36,743 nt of DNA from Streptomyces atriruber (GTDB lineage Bacteria; Actinomycetota; Actinomycetes; Streptomycetales; Streptomycetaceae), in assembly GCF_001418325.1 (NCBI RefSeq), contig NZ_LIPN01000222.1:1-36743 (forward strand), given 5' to 3'. The translations under genes were made by a program, and so were the position numbers. Shown here piece after piece: positions 17,381-24,097 of the stretch. The stretch's first letter is position 1. Every line of letters begins with the position of its first letter. The notes beneath the pieces were generated by a model, which was not told the DNA's origin, made no database searches, and saw nothing but the letters and a program-made list of their open reading frames with translations.

Positions 17381-17412
17381 GAGGTAAGAACGCTGTCACC
17401 AGCCGCAAGTGG
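17381..17412 (+). repeat. left arm of inverted repeat flanking the STAND module
   Basis: GGTAAGAACGCTG, then TCACCA, then CCGCAA also occurs on the other strand at 20242-20283 in the same order, with a 3-base insertion there. This arm begins 16 bases beyond the STAND gene's stop codon. Confidence 0.65.
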
Positions 17413-17427
17413 TACCGATCAGTTCCT

Positions 17428-19722
17428 TCACCAATCGGTCGTCTGATCACCCGCCACGTCCCCCGCCCGCTCGCGCCAGTGAGCCAGGTTGTGGCGGGTG
17501 GCCAGGGTGTGGGGGTGGTCCTCGCCCAGCACCCGCACCACGACTGGCAGCAGTTCGGCGAGCCCGGCCACCGCACCCACAGCATCCCCCGCGTGCCCAC
17601 GCCAGGAGGCCAGGCTGTGGCGGGTGTTCAGAGTGTGGGGGTGGTCCTCGCCCAGCACCCGCACCACGACTGGCAGCAGTTCGGCGAGCCCGGCCACCGC
17701 ACCCACAGCATCCCCCGCCCGCCCGCGCCAGGAGGCCAGGGTGTGGCGGGTGTTCAGAGTGTCGGGATGGTCCTTGCCCAGCACCCGTGCCATGTCCGGC
17801 AGCAGTTCGGTGAGCGCGGCCACCGCACCCACGGCATCCCCCGCCTGCCCGCGCCAGTAGGCCAGGCTGTGGCGGGTGGCCAGGGTGTGGGGGTGGTCCT
17901 TGCCCAGCAGCCGCACCCTGTCCGGCAGCAGTTCGGTGAGCGCGGCCACCGCACCCGCCACATCCCCCGCCTCCCCACGCCAGTAGGCCAGGCTGTGGCG
18001 GGTGTTCAGGGTGCGGGGGTGGTCCTTGCCCAGCACCCGCACCCTGTCCGGCAGCAGTTCGGTGAGCGCGGCCACCGCACCCGCCACATCCCCCGCCTCC
18101 CCACGCCAGTAGGCCAGGTTGTGGCGGGTGTTCAGGGTGTTGGGGTGGGAGGGGCCGAGCTGGAGGGTGGTGGTGTCCGTCAGATGCTGGAAGTAGGTGA
18201 CGGCGGCGTTGACCTGGCCGCTGTCGCCGAGGCTTTGGCCGAGACGGCCCAGCACGTCATGGACGTCTGGCCGGTACAGGGCGTCTTCGGCGTGGCGGAT
18301 GAGGGCGTCGGTGTTGGCGCGCAGGGCCTGGGCGAGGGCGGTGTCGCGTTCGATCTCAGGCCAGGCGGCTATGAGGGCATCGGCGGCGGTGCGGGCGTAC
18401 TGGTCGCGCTGGCCGGGGGTGAGGGTGTCGCGGGTGGCCCGCTGGATGAGCTGGTGGACGCGGACGGCCTGGTGAGGGGCGTCTGGTCTGTGGTCGATGA
18501 GGCTGAGCCGGTGCAGGGCGCGCAGGGCGCGTACCGCATCTGGGCGGGAGACGGTGGCCGGGTGTGCGGTGGGCCCGGTCGCGGAGTGGTGTGCGGCGAG
18601 GTGGGCGCAGGCCACACCGCCGGTCAGTACGTCCTGGGGAATGCCGTTGGCGTCGAGCAGGGCGGCCAGGTGGAGCATGGGCCGGGCCAGGCCGGCGGGG
18701 CGCAGCGTGTCGGCGCGGTTGACGGACAGGGACCAGGCGGCGGCGAGGGCGAGGGCCTGTCCGTCGGGCAGTGCGTCGGGGGCGAGGTCGGTGAGTGTGG
18801 TGGTGCGGTCGGCCAGCAGGTCGCGATAGGCGGCCACGGTTTCGCCGGAGTCGATGAGGTAGGCGGCGGCCTGTGCCAGGGCCAGAGCCAGGTGGCCGAG
18901 ATCGGCGGCCAGGGCGGTGAGCTGGCCGGTGGGCTCGGTCCGGCCGTGCGCGGCCAGGGACATGGTGAGGTAGGCGATGGCTTCGTCCTCGGAGAACAGG
19001 CCGACCTTGAGCAGGTGTCGGCCTTCTCCGGCCAGGGCGGCGTCGCGGCGGCGGGTGGTGACCAGGGTCTGGCCGTGCGGGCTGGCCGGTGGCCACAGGC
19101 CGTGCAGGTCCGCCGGATCGGCGACATCGTCCAAGACGATCAGCCACCGGCACGGCGAAGCTGCGGACTTGGGGGCCAGCCAGGCCAGGAAGGAACGGGC
19201 GGCCTGTTCCAGGTCGTTGGGATCGGCCCGGCACAGCTCGATGCCGGCCTGCGCGTATCCGCTCACCAGGGGCGAGCGGCCGCTGGCAGTGGCCCAGACC
19301 AGAAGGTCGAGGCCGTGGGTGTCCCAGGCGCTGCGGGCAAAGTCGGCGGCGAGCTGGGTCTTGCCCACCCCACCCATCCCGGTCAGCACCTGGCACGGAA
19401 CCGCGGTACCGCCGCCGTCGACCGCCGCCCGCAGCCGGTCTGCCTCGCCGCGGTGCTGGAAGGACTGCGCCCGGGAGGGGATGACGCCGACCTGGTGCGG
19501 CCACGCCGCGGGCCCGCGGGGCGCGGAATGCCGGTGTTGGTGGATTCCCCCGTGGACGCTGCCGGCGGCGATGCCGCCTCCGGCTGCTGTGATGATCCTG
19601 GCACCGTCTCCACCGGGTTGATGCGGGATAAGGGGTGGGCTTGTGTCGGCCGGTCCGCTCAGCCCTGGTGCGAATCCGGCAGGGGAGGGGAACCAGCCTG
19701 TGCTCCTCCATGGATCACACCA
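17428..19722 (-). CDS. STAND (NB-ARC) ATPase with short, nearly identical TPR repeats (AICE cargo)
   Basis: About 764 residues if GTG 19722 is used. A QVGVIPSRAQSFQHR lead-in precedes Walker A GMGGVGKT (about 115-122), then Walker B (WLIVLDDV), a LVTTRRRDAAL sensor segment and LGHLALAL. A winged-helix-like region follows, then five full 42-residue TPR units plus a truncated sixth. The units are nearly identical, unlike the diverged array of the chromosomal STAND protein at 3348-9143. The start is uncertain: no ATG occurs upstream of Walker A, in-frame GTGs at 19722/19725 overlap the partner gene by about 60 bases, and a CTG at 19662 overlaps its stop. Probable sensor of a conflict system with the upstream coiled-coil protein. 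No CHAT or other effector gene is adjacent. Confidence 0.8.
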   Translation of the reverse strand, partial: WCDPWRSTGWFPSPAGFAPGLSGPADTSPPLIPHQPGGDGARIITAAGGGIAAGSVHGGIHQHRHSAPRGPAAWPHQVGVIPSRAQSFQHRGEADRLRAAVDGGGTAVPCQVLTGMGGVGKTQLAADFARSAWDTHGLDLLVWATASGRSPLVSGYAQAGIELCRADPNDLEQAARSFLAWLAPKSAASPCRWLIVLDDVADPADLHGLWPPASPHGQTLVTTRRRDAALAGEGRHLLKVGLFSEDEAIAYLTMSLAAHGRTEPTGQLTALAADLGHLALALAQAAAYLIDSGETVAAYRDLLADRTTTLTDLAPDALPDGQALALAAAWSLSVNRADTLRPAGLARPMLHLAALLDANGIPQDVLTGGVACAHLAAHHSATGPTAHPATVSRPDAVRALRALHRLSLIDHRPDAPHQAVRVHQLIQRATRDTLTPGQRDQYARTAADALIAAWPEIERDTALAQALRANTDALIRHAEDALYRPDVHDVLGRLGQSLGDSGQVNAAVTYFQHLTDTTTLQLGPSHPNTLNTRHNLAYWRGEAGDVAGAVAALTELLPDRVRVLGKDHPRTLNTRHSLAYWRGEAGDVAGAVAALTELLPDRVRLLGKDHPHTLATRHSLAYWRGQAGDAVGAVAALTELLPDMARVLGKDHPDTLNTRHTLASWRGRAGDAVGAVAGLAELLPVVVRVLGEDHPHTLNTRHSLASWRGHAGDAVGAVAGLAELLPVVVRVLGEDHPHTLATRHNLAHWRERAGDVAGDQTTDW
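17470..18150 (-). repeat. five to six tandem 126-bp coding repeats
   Basis: Each unit encodes H-P-x-T-L-x-T-R-H-x-L-A-x-W-R-G, then A-G-D and a LTELLP or LAELLP stretch. Copies near 17508 and 17634 are almost identical over the full period. The last unit before the stop is cut short. Confidence 0.9.
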
Positions 19723-20132
19723 CCGGCGATCCCGCCCCGATCGGCGCGGATGTCCACCGTGTTCGCGGCCAGCCCGCCCGGCCCGGCGACCACACCGGAC
19801 TGCGGAGCATGCTGCGCGAGCAGGCTGCGCAACTGCCCGGCCGCCTGCTCACGCTGGGCAGCGTCCAGACTTTCCAGCAAGGCCTCTATACGGGTCTGCC
19901 AGACACCCTCCTGACGGTTGCGTGCCCGCTCCGCCTCCGCCCGGTCGGCAGCCAGCACGCTGGCCGCAGTCTGATCCAGACGCTCCAGCTCCGTCTGCTC
20001 ACGCTGCGCATCACCGCGGCCGAACCAACGCGCCACCGCCTGCCGCAGGCCCGTCCACGCGTCCGTCCCCGCCGCCCCCACCAGCGCCGTGCCTGCGGAC
20101 GTGGCCAGTGCGATCAACGCCTGATCAAGCAT
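19659..20132 (-). CDS. coiled-coil partner protein of the STAND ATPase
   Basis: 157 residues. The N-terminus (MLDQALIALATSAGTAL) is hydrophobic and may be a buried helix or membrane anchor. Residues 25-110 are a long charged helix likely to form a coiled coil (REQTELERLDQTAASVLAAD and later). The end is Gly-rich (GGIAGGVIHGG). Similar small proteins often precede NB-ARC-TPR genes in Streptomyces, so a structural or regulatory partner role is likely. ATG 20132 has a GAGAGGGGG stretch upstream. The stop lies inside the start region of the STAND gene, so expression is coupled. Confidence 0.7.
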   Translation of the reverse strand: MLDQALIALATSAGTALVGAAGTDAWTGLRQAVARWFGRGDAQREQTELERLDQTAASVLAADRAEAERARNRQEGVWQTRIEALLESLDAAQREQAAGQLRSLLAQHAPQSGVVAGPGGLAANTVDIRADRGGIAGGVIHGGAQAGSPPLPDSHQG

Positions 20133-20241
20133 TCCGCGGCCCCCTCTCCCCCATACCGTCACCGCGAGCGTAGCGCCCGGACAAACCACCGCACAGCCTC
20201 TGCGACGAGGACGCTCCATCGAGAGATGCCCTGGATCTGAT

Positions 20242-20283
20242 CCACCGTTTGCGGGTGGTGACAGCAGCGTTCTTACCGTCACC
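20242..20283 (-). repeat. right arm of inverted repeat flanking the STAND module
   Basis: On the minus strand this reads GGTAAGAACGCTG, CTG, TCACCA, then CCGCAA, matching 17381-17412 on the plus strand. It sits about 110 bases upstream of the coiled-coil gene start. It also contains its own GGTGAC/GTCACC dyad. Confidence 0.65.
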
Positions 20284-20423
20284 TGCTGGGCGCGGGTGTG
20301 CCCGTCGGATCAGAACCAGCGGGACCCGCGCAGTTCGCCAATCAGATCGAGTGGGACTCGGCCACTTCCGTTGGGAACGGACATCCGGTCCGAGGGCACG
20401 CAAAGGGGTGGACGCAGGCATCA

Positions 20424-20439
20424 ACTCATTCGGATAGGT
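20424..20439 (+). promoter_or_regulatory. operator-like motif, copy 1
   Basis: ACTCATTCGGATAGGT followed directly by GGTTGAC, a -35-like sequence. One of four related sites in the element. Confidence 0.6.
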
Positions 20440-20475
20440 GGTTGACTTGGCAGGCGTGGGCAGATGATGCTTGAG

Positions 20476-20491
20476 ACTCATTCGGATGAGT
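20476..20491 (+). promoter_or_regulatory. operator-like motif, copy 2
   Basis: ACTCATTCGGATGAGT, an inverted repeat of ACTCAT around TCGG, identical to the copy at 23221. It is followed by GGTTAAC and lies 51 bases before the SH3 protein start codon. Confidence 0.7.
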
Positions 20492-20542
20492 GGTTAACCA
20501 GATAGGTTCCGCTTGTTCAAACTCAACCTGAAGGGTTGTCAG

Positions 20543-20962
20543 ATGATGAGTCGTAAGGGTCTGCGTTCTCTGGTCGTGTCCGGCGCCGTCGCGGCGGGCC
20601 TCGGTATGTTCGGGGTCTCCGCGGCCTCGGCCATGCCGCTGCCGGGGCCGATCGGTGTTGACGGCGGTGGGCCGCGCAACGTGGCACCCGTGCGCGTTGG
20701 GTCCGGCCATGCCTACGAGGACGGGCGTGGGTCGTACGGTGAGTCGGCGTCGGTCACGGTCAATGGGCTGAGGGTCCGTAGCGGTCCGGGTGTGACTCGG
20801 GCCGCGCTGGGGCTGATCTATGAGGGTGAGCGCGTCAAGCTGATCGGTGCCCGGCAAGACGGCCGTGGTCAGCTCTGGCACCGGGTGGCGTTGAAGAGGG
20901 CGTCGGCGGGTGGGTTACCGCGCGGCTTCACGGGCTGGGTGTCGGCCGCGTACCTGTACTGA
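20543..20962 (+). CDS. secreted bacterial SH3-domain protein
   Basis: 139 residues. A signal peptide is clear: a basic start, the hydrophobic segment SLVVSGAVAAGLGMFGVSA, and cleavage after an Ala-Ser-Ala near residue 30. The C-terminal 70 residues form an SH3b domain with NGLRVRSGPGVTRAAL and a closing GWVSAAYLY. SH3b domains bind peptidoglycan or other wall components. In a conjugative element it might modify the cell surface during mating or exclude other donors; this is inference. ATG 20543 (or 20546) follows AAGGG. Two operator-like motifs lie directly upstream, so it is probably controlled by the same repressor as the transfer genes. A hairpin follows. Confidence 0.82.
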   Translation: MMSRKGLRSLVVSGAVAAGLGMFGVSAASAMPLPGPIGVDGGGPRNVAPVRVGSGHAYEDGRGSYGESASVTVNGLRVRSGPGVTRAALGLIYEGERVKLIGARQDGRGQLWHRVALKRASAGGLPRGFTGWVSAAYLY

Positions 20963-20996
20963 GCGGTTTGCTGGTGACTGGCTGAGTCGGTGATGG

Positions 20997-21026
20997 GCCC
21001 CCTCTTTGCTGTGGCAGGGAGGGGGC
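20997..21026 (+). terminator. terminator of the SH3 gene
   Basis: GCCCCCTC pairs with GAGGGGGC around a 14-base loop, about 35 bases after the stop codon. Confidence 0.65.
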
Positions 21027-21257
21027 TCGTTTGGCTGGGTGGAATTTCTGGCTGACATATGCGCGAGTCGGCGTACGCTCCCAGCCACTTTGCAGAAATG
21101 TTCCCGCTAATGGGCCCATGAGGCGTGACTGCGCGTAGCATCGCGGGTGCTAAATATGTGATGGGTGAACAACTGGCATACGCATGAGCTCAGTTGGTGA
21201 CTCTTCGAGACGGCGAGGGTTCGGGGACAGTGAGACGCTAGCGGGGAGACGTGTGCA

Positions 21258-21527
21258 ATGGCGAACGCTCACCATGATGACTGCAACGATGATCCCGACG
21301 ACGTGGTGTATGTGCCGGGGATGGACTACCTATCGGGGTGGCGCGAGGCTGATGCGGTGGCCTGCGAGATCAATACTGCGGCCGAAGCGCTCGGTGTGGG
21401 TGAGGTCGTGCGGGCTGTACCGCATTCGGGGCCTAAGGGTGAGCCGGTGGTGTGGCTGTGGCCAGGAGGTGCCCGGGTGATCGCGCGCCTGCTGTCGGTC
21501 CTGGCGAGTGAGAGCCGGACGTCCTGA
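21258..21527 (+). CDS. small hypothetical acidic protein
   Basis: 89 residues. The first 20 are rich in Asp and His (HHDDCNDDPDD); then comes a helical stretch (EADAVACEINTAAEALG) and a WLWPGGARVIARLL segment. No domain is recognised. ATG 21258 has GGGGAG about 10 bases upstream. It lies between the SH3 gene and a zinc-binding-like small gene in the element, in the region where pSAM2-like elements carry small transfer-associated genes of unknown role. Confidence 0.6.
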   Translation: MANAHHDDCNDDPDDVVYVPGMDYLSGWREADAVACEINTAAEALGVGEVVRAVPHSGPKGEPVVWLWPGGARVIARLLSVLASESRTS

Positions 21528-21569
21528 TAGGCGAGCGGGGCTCCGGACGAGGGAAGGAGGGGGAGGAGC

Positions 21570-21734
21570 ATGGCCGAGGAGTGGCGCACCCAGAATCGGT
21601 CCCGAGTGTGGATTGAGCCAGGGAGGCGGGGCAGCTTTTTGCGGTGTGAAGGGTGCGGGTTGCGAAAGCTGATCACCGGGGGCGGTCCGAGCAAGTCAAC
21701 CGCGGTGCGGCATGCAAGCAGTTGCTCCAAGTGA
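21570..21734 (+). CDS. 54-residue CxxC protein, AICE-associated
   Basis: ATG 21570 has a strong AGGAGG-like site (GGGAGGAGC) just upstream. The product is basic, contains RCEGCG at about residues 27-32 and ends with HASSC, giving a Cys-x-x-Cys plus His/Cys pattern that could bind one zinc ion. Small zinc-ribbon-like proteins are common in actinomycete mobile elements; no function is known. It follows the previous gene by about 40 bases. Confidence 0.6.
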   Translation: MAEEWRTQNRSRVWIEPGRRGSFLRCEGCGLRKLITGGGPSKSTAVRHASSCSK

Positions 21735-22256
21735 CCTAAAGGAAGAGGGTGTTGGTGGTTGCGCCTGGGCCACAGAAAGTCAGCCCCCACGGTGAGAGAG
21801 CCGAGTGTGCGCCGTACCTGGTTCGCTGCACCCCCTCTGGTCTCAGCCACGCTGCCATTGTTCGGTGCAGTACCCCCTGATGCCCACAGTCGCCTGCCGT
21901 GCTCCACTGCGCGACGGCGGGGGCGGCGTGCCCCAAGGGGGGGCGAGGTTGCCGCTCTGGGCGCGCGTTGTGGGTCAGCTCATCGGTCCGGGCGGTGGAA
22001 GAGGTGGAGCCGGAGCCTTGGCGGGGGAGGGCTGGTGCCCGTAGCTGGGGCGCTGCTGTTCGGACGGCGAGAAGGGCAGGATGCGCGAAGCCCCCTGCGG
22101 AGATCCGCGGGGGGCTTTCGTGATGCTCAGGGGCGTGCTTGGTGCGAGGCGGCTTGGTCGACCGGACGGGACCGGCCGAAGGCCGCATGCCCGGCCGCGT
22201 CGGCCGAAGAGCCGACCAGCGCGCCGAAGGCGCGCCCTTGAGTAAGTAGAGAGAAG
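21735..22256. other. gene-free gap with hairpins
   Basis: About 520 bases without a credible coding frame between the CxxC gene and the convergent GntR gene. It holds one clear terminator and several short GC hairpins near 22170-22245. It could house a transfer origin, a single-strand origin or an antisense RNA; none can be shown. Confidence 0.5.
22088..22117. terminator. strong hairpin terminator
   Basis: AAGCCCCCTGCGGA pairs with TCCGCGGGGGGCTT (one wobble) around a 2-base loop, followed by TTCG. It separates the plus-strand small genes from the minus-strand repressor gene. Confidence 0.75.
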
Positions 22257-23063
22257 TTACTCCGATGCGGCTCGACGGCGGGTGGTGGCACGCTTGGTCG
22301 GTGCCTTGGTCGGCGGGAGCGGAAAAGTGAGTCGGCACGTGGCGGCGGGGGCCCGTAGCTCTTCGCACAGCAAAGGGCGGCCGGACTTCGCATCGGAGAT
22401 CACGCGATAGGACACGAGGAGCGGGCCAGCGTCACGCATCCCGAGTGCGGTCTGCTCGTCGGGGAAGGGGATACGCGCAGTGACATGTTCGGCAGCTTCC
22501 AAAGCGTGTCCTGCGTCGGCCAGTTGCTGATACAGGTCGCTCAAGGGGGCATCCGGCTTCTCGGCCAGAGATGGGACCTCGGCGGCTGTGGCGAGCGGGA
22601 TGAAAGTCCGGTGCGCCATGCGGGTGCCGGTCTCGGTGTCCCTCAGCATGCGGTCCACGCTGATCGCGTCATGGTCCTGTTGATCCAGAAACGAGGCGGG
22701 CGGGCCGTCCAGGGTGGTCCGGCATACGGCAGGCGGCTCTGCTTCGGTCGCCTCGGGCAGTACCCAACTGCCCTTCGTCGTTCGCTGGATGGACCGGTCC
22801 ACACCTACAGGGGGAACGCGACCTCCGGGCCCCAGCACGATGGTGCCTTTGCCCTGCTGGGTCTGGGTGAGGCCCATGCGCTGCAGCTCGGCCATGGCGG
22901 CGCGGACGGTCGCCTTGCCGATCTGGAACATGCGCTCCATCTGTGCCTCGGAAGGGAGCTTGCTTCCTGTGGGGTAGTGCCCTTCGCGGATGTCGTCGGC
23001 CACGCGCTGGGCCACCTGCATTGCCATGGTGGGGCGACGTTCGATGTGATCTCGGGCTGCCAT
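22257..23063 (-). CDS. KorSA-like GntR/UTRA transcriptional repressor
   Basis: 268 residues. The winged helix-turn-helix (about 14-78) shows VADDIREGHYPTGSKLPSEA, then IGKATVRAAMAELQRMGL and GKGTIVL, the GntR signature. The C-terminal half (about 120-250) is UTRA-like and ends in a basic tail rich in Arg, Lys and Thr. In pSAM2 the related KorSA represses transfer and replication genes. The gene is divergent from the transfer operon, and the gap has two copies of the 16-bp motif that also precede the SH3 gene. ATG 23063 has GGAGGG 7 bases upstream. Confidence 0.85.
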   Translation of the reverse strand: MAARDHIERRPTMAMQVAQRVADDIREGHYPTGSKLPSEAQMERMFQIGKATVRAAMAELQRMGLTQTQQGKGTIVLGPGGRVPPVGVDRSIQRTTKGSWVLPEATEAEPPAVCRTTLDGPPASFLDQQDHDAISVDRMLRDTETGTRMAHRTFIPLATAAEVPSLAEKPDAPLSDLYQQLADAGHALEAAEHVTARIPFPDEQTALGMRDAGPLLVSYRVISDAKSGRPLLCEELRAPAATCRLTFPLPPTKAPTKRATTRRRAASE

Positions 23064-23163
23064 GGATGCACCCTCCGGGCTTCGTCTGTGTAGGCGGGCG
23101 GCTGTTCGGAGCCTGGTGAGGAAAGTCGGTTGTCAGTGTCGTGCGATAGAGGCCGTGTCGTGC

Positions 23164-23179
23164 ACTCATGAGGATAAGT
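23164..23179 (+). promoter_or_regulatory. operator-like motif, copy 3
   Basis: ACTCATGAGGATAAGT followed directly by GGTTGACC, a -35-like sequence, with CACGAT 17 bases further as a possible -10. It lies between repressor and transfer operon. Confidence 0.6.
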
Positions 23180-23220
23180 GGTTGACCCACTCTCGCCTAG
23201 GTCGCACGATTGATTCCAGC

Positions 23221-23236
23221 ACTCATTCGGATGAGT
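23221..23236 (+). promoter_or_regulatory. operator-like motif, copy 4
   Basis: ACTCATTCGGATGAGT, identical to copy 2, about 38 bases before the first transfer-operon start codon, where a bound repressor would block transcription. Confidence 0.7.
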
Positions 23237-23273
23237 GCATAGGTTGCGTGAGATGTGAGAGAGGTGAACTGCT

Positions 23274-23663
23274 GTGCAGAACAAACCGATAGACGTTGCG
23301 CGGCTCGGTGTGATGCGCTGCGTGATCGCTCCGGAAGCACGCATGACCCCTGACGGGGAGGTTCGCCGGGACCGTGAAGGGCACCCCCAATGGATCACAG
23401 CCCTGTCGGTACGTCAGAGCGAGGGGCGCCGTACGGACGTGATTCATGTGGTGGTGTCCGGCGCTCAGCCCCAGGGCATCGCTGAGGGGGCAGAAGTTCG
23501 GGTCACCGCTTTGTGGGCCAACGAGTGGGAGGTAGACGGACGCTCGGGTACGTCTTGGCGGGCGGACGCGATCGCCCCGGCACCTGCTCCGGGTGGCTCG
23601 GGAGCTGGCGCATCCTCCGGTAACGGCGCAGCTCAGCGAGGCAAAGCCTCGGGTGACGCCTGA
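23274..23663 (+). CDS. SCO3933-type regulatory protein of AICEs
   Basis: 129 residues. The N-terminal two thirds are a beta-rich, OB-fold-like domain: DVARLGVMRCVIAPEAR, then WITALSVRQSEGRR, VIHVVVSG and a closing WRADAI. The tail is Ala/Gly/Ser-rich and disordered. The pattern matches the family annotated as SCO3933-type regulatory protein in Streptomyces integrative elements; the biochemical role is not established. GTG 23274 follows GAGAGG. It opens the transfer/replication operon, and its TGA overlaps the next ATG. Confidence 0.75.
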   Translation: MQNKPIDVARLGVMRCVIAPEARMTPDGEVRRDREGHPQWITALSVRQSEGRRTDVIHVVVSGAQPQGIAEGAEVRVTALWANEWEVDGRSGTSWRADAIAPAPAPGGSGAGASSGNGAAQRGKASGDA

Positions 23664-24097
23664 TGGAGCGCTACTACTGGAACTTGTCGTCGGCGCAGGC
23701 GAGAGGCGACGCATGTGTCATGTGCGGGTGTGCGTACCGGGGCAACGAGACGAAGCGGACCCCGGTGGGCCGGGACCCGGCGACGGAGGCTGAGGTCTAT
23801 GCATGCGCCTCGCCGTGCGTGGCAAAGATCGTGGCCGAGACGGACCGGATGATCCAGGAAATGCGTGAGGCGGCGGGTCTGGACGAGGACGGTGCTGACG
23901 GGGAGTTGGGGCGTGACGGGGAGTTCGGACGCCTGCTCCGCGACTTACGGATTTTGGTCGGCTCCGAAGCGTTGTTAGCCGTGATCCAGGATTTGCCCAC
24001 GCTGCGGTTCGTGCTGCAGATGACGGCGGTGCACGCTGAGACGGCCATGATCCGGTCCCGGAAGCTCCTGGCGCGTGCCCAAGAGGGGGAGGAATGA
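23663..24097 (+). CDS. hypothetical protein with Cys-rich N-terminus (AICE operon)
   Basis: 144 residues. CVMCGCAY near residue 18 and CASPC near 48 give four to five cysteines in a zinc-ribbon-like arrangement. The rest is helical with an acidic linker (DEDGADGELGRDGEFG). No named family is recognised. ATG 23663 shares a base with the upstream stop, and its own stop overlaps the translocase start (ATGA), so it belongs to the transfer operon. Confidence 0.68.
   Translation: MERYYWNLSSAQARGDACVMCGCAYRGNETKRTPVGRDPATEAEVYACASPCVAKIVAETDRMIQEMREAAGLDEDGADGELGRDGEFGRLLRDLRILVGSEALLAVIQDLPTLRFVLQMTAVHAETAMIRSRKLLARAQEGEE

Larger units (their letters stand above)
17066..17427. other. gap between micro-operon and STAND gene, no gene seen
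   Basis: This convergent gap holds a C-tract, a terminator hairpin and, near its right edge, one arm of the inverted repeat flanking the STAND module. No credible coding frame is present. Confidence 0.6.
20133..20542. other. divergent regulatory gap, no gene seen
   Basis: Between the coiled-coil gene and the SH3 gene. It holds the right inverted-repeat arm and two copies of the 16-bp operator-like motif. No credible coding frame. Confidence 0.6.

Noticed and set aside
17470..18150. CRISPR-like array
   Set aside because: The 126-bp period is continuous and in frame with TPR units; there are no short repeats separated by unique spacers and no cas genes.
17479..19914. Long plus-strand open frame opposite the element's STAND gene
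   Set aside because: Same kind of antisense shadow; the minus-strand frame has clear NB-ARC motifs.
21805..22044. Small open frame in the gene-free gap
   Set aside because: Composition is Cys/Pro/Trp-rich with no ribosome site and no neighbour coupling.
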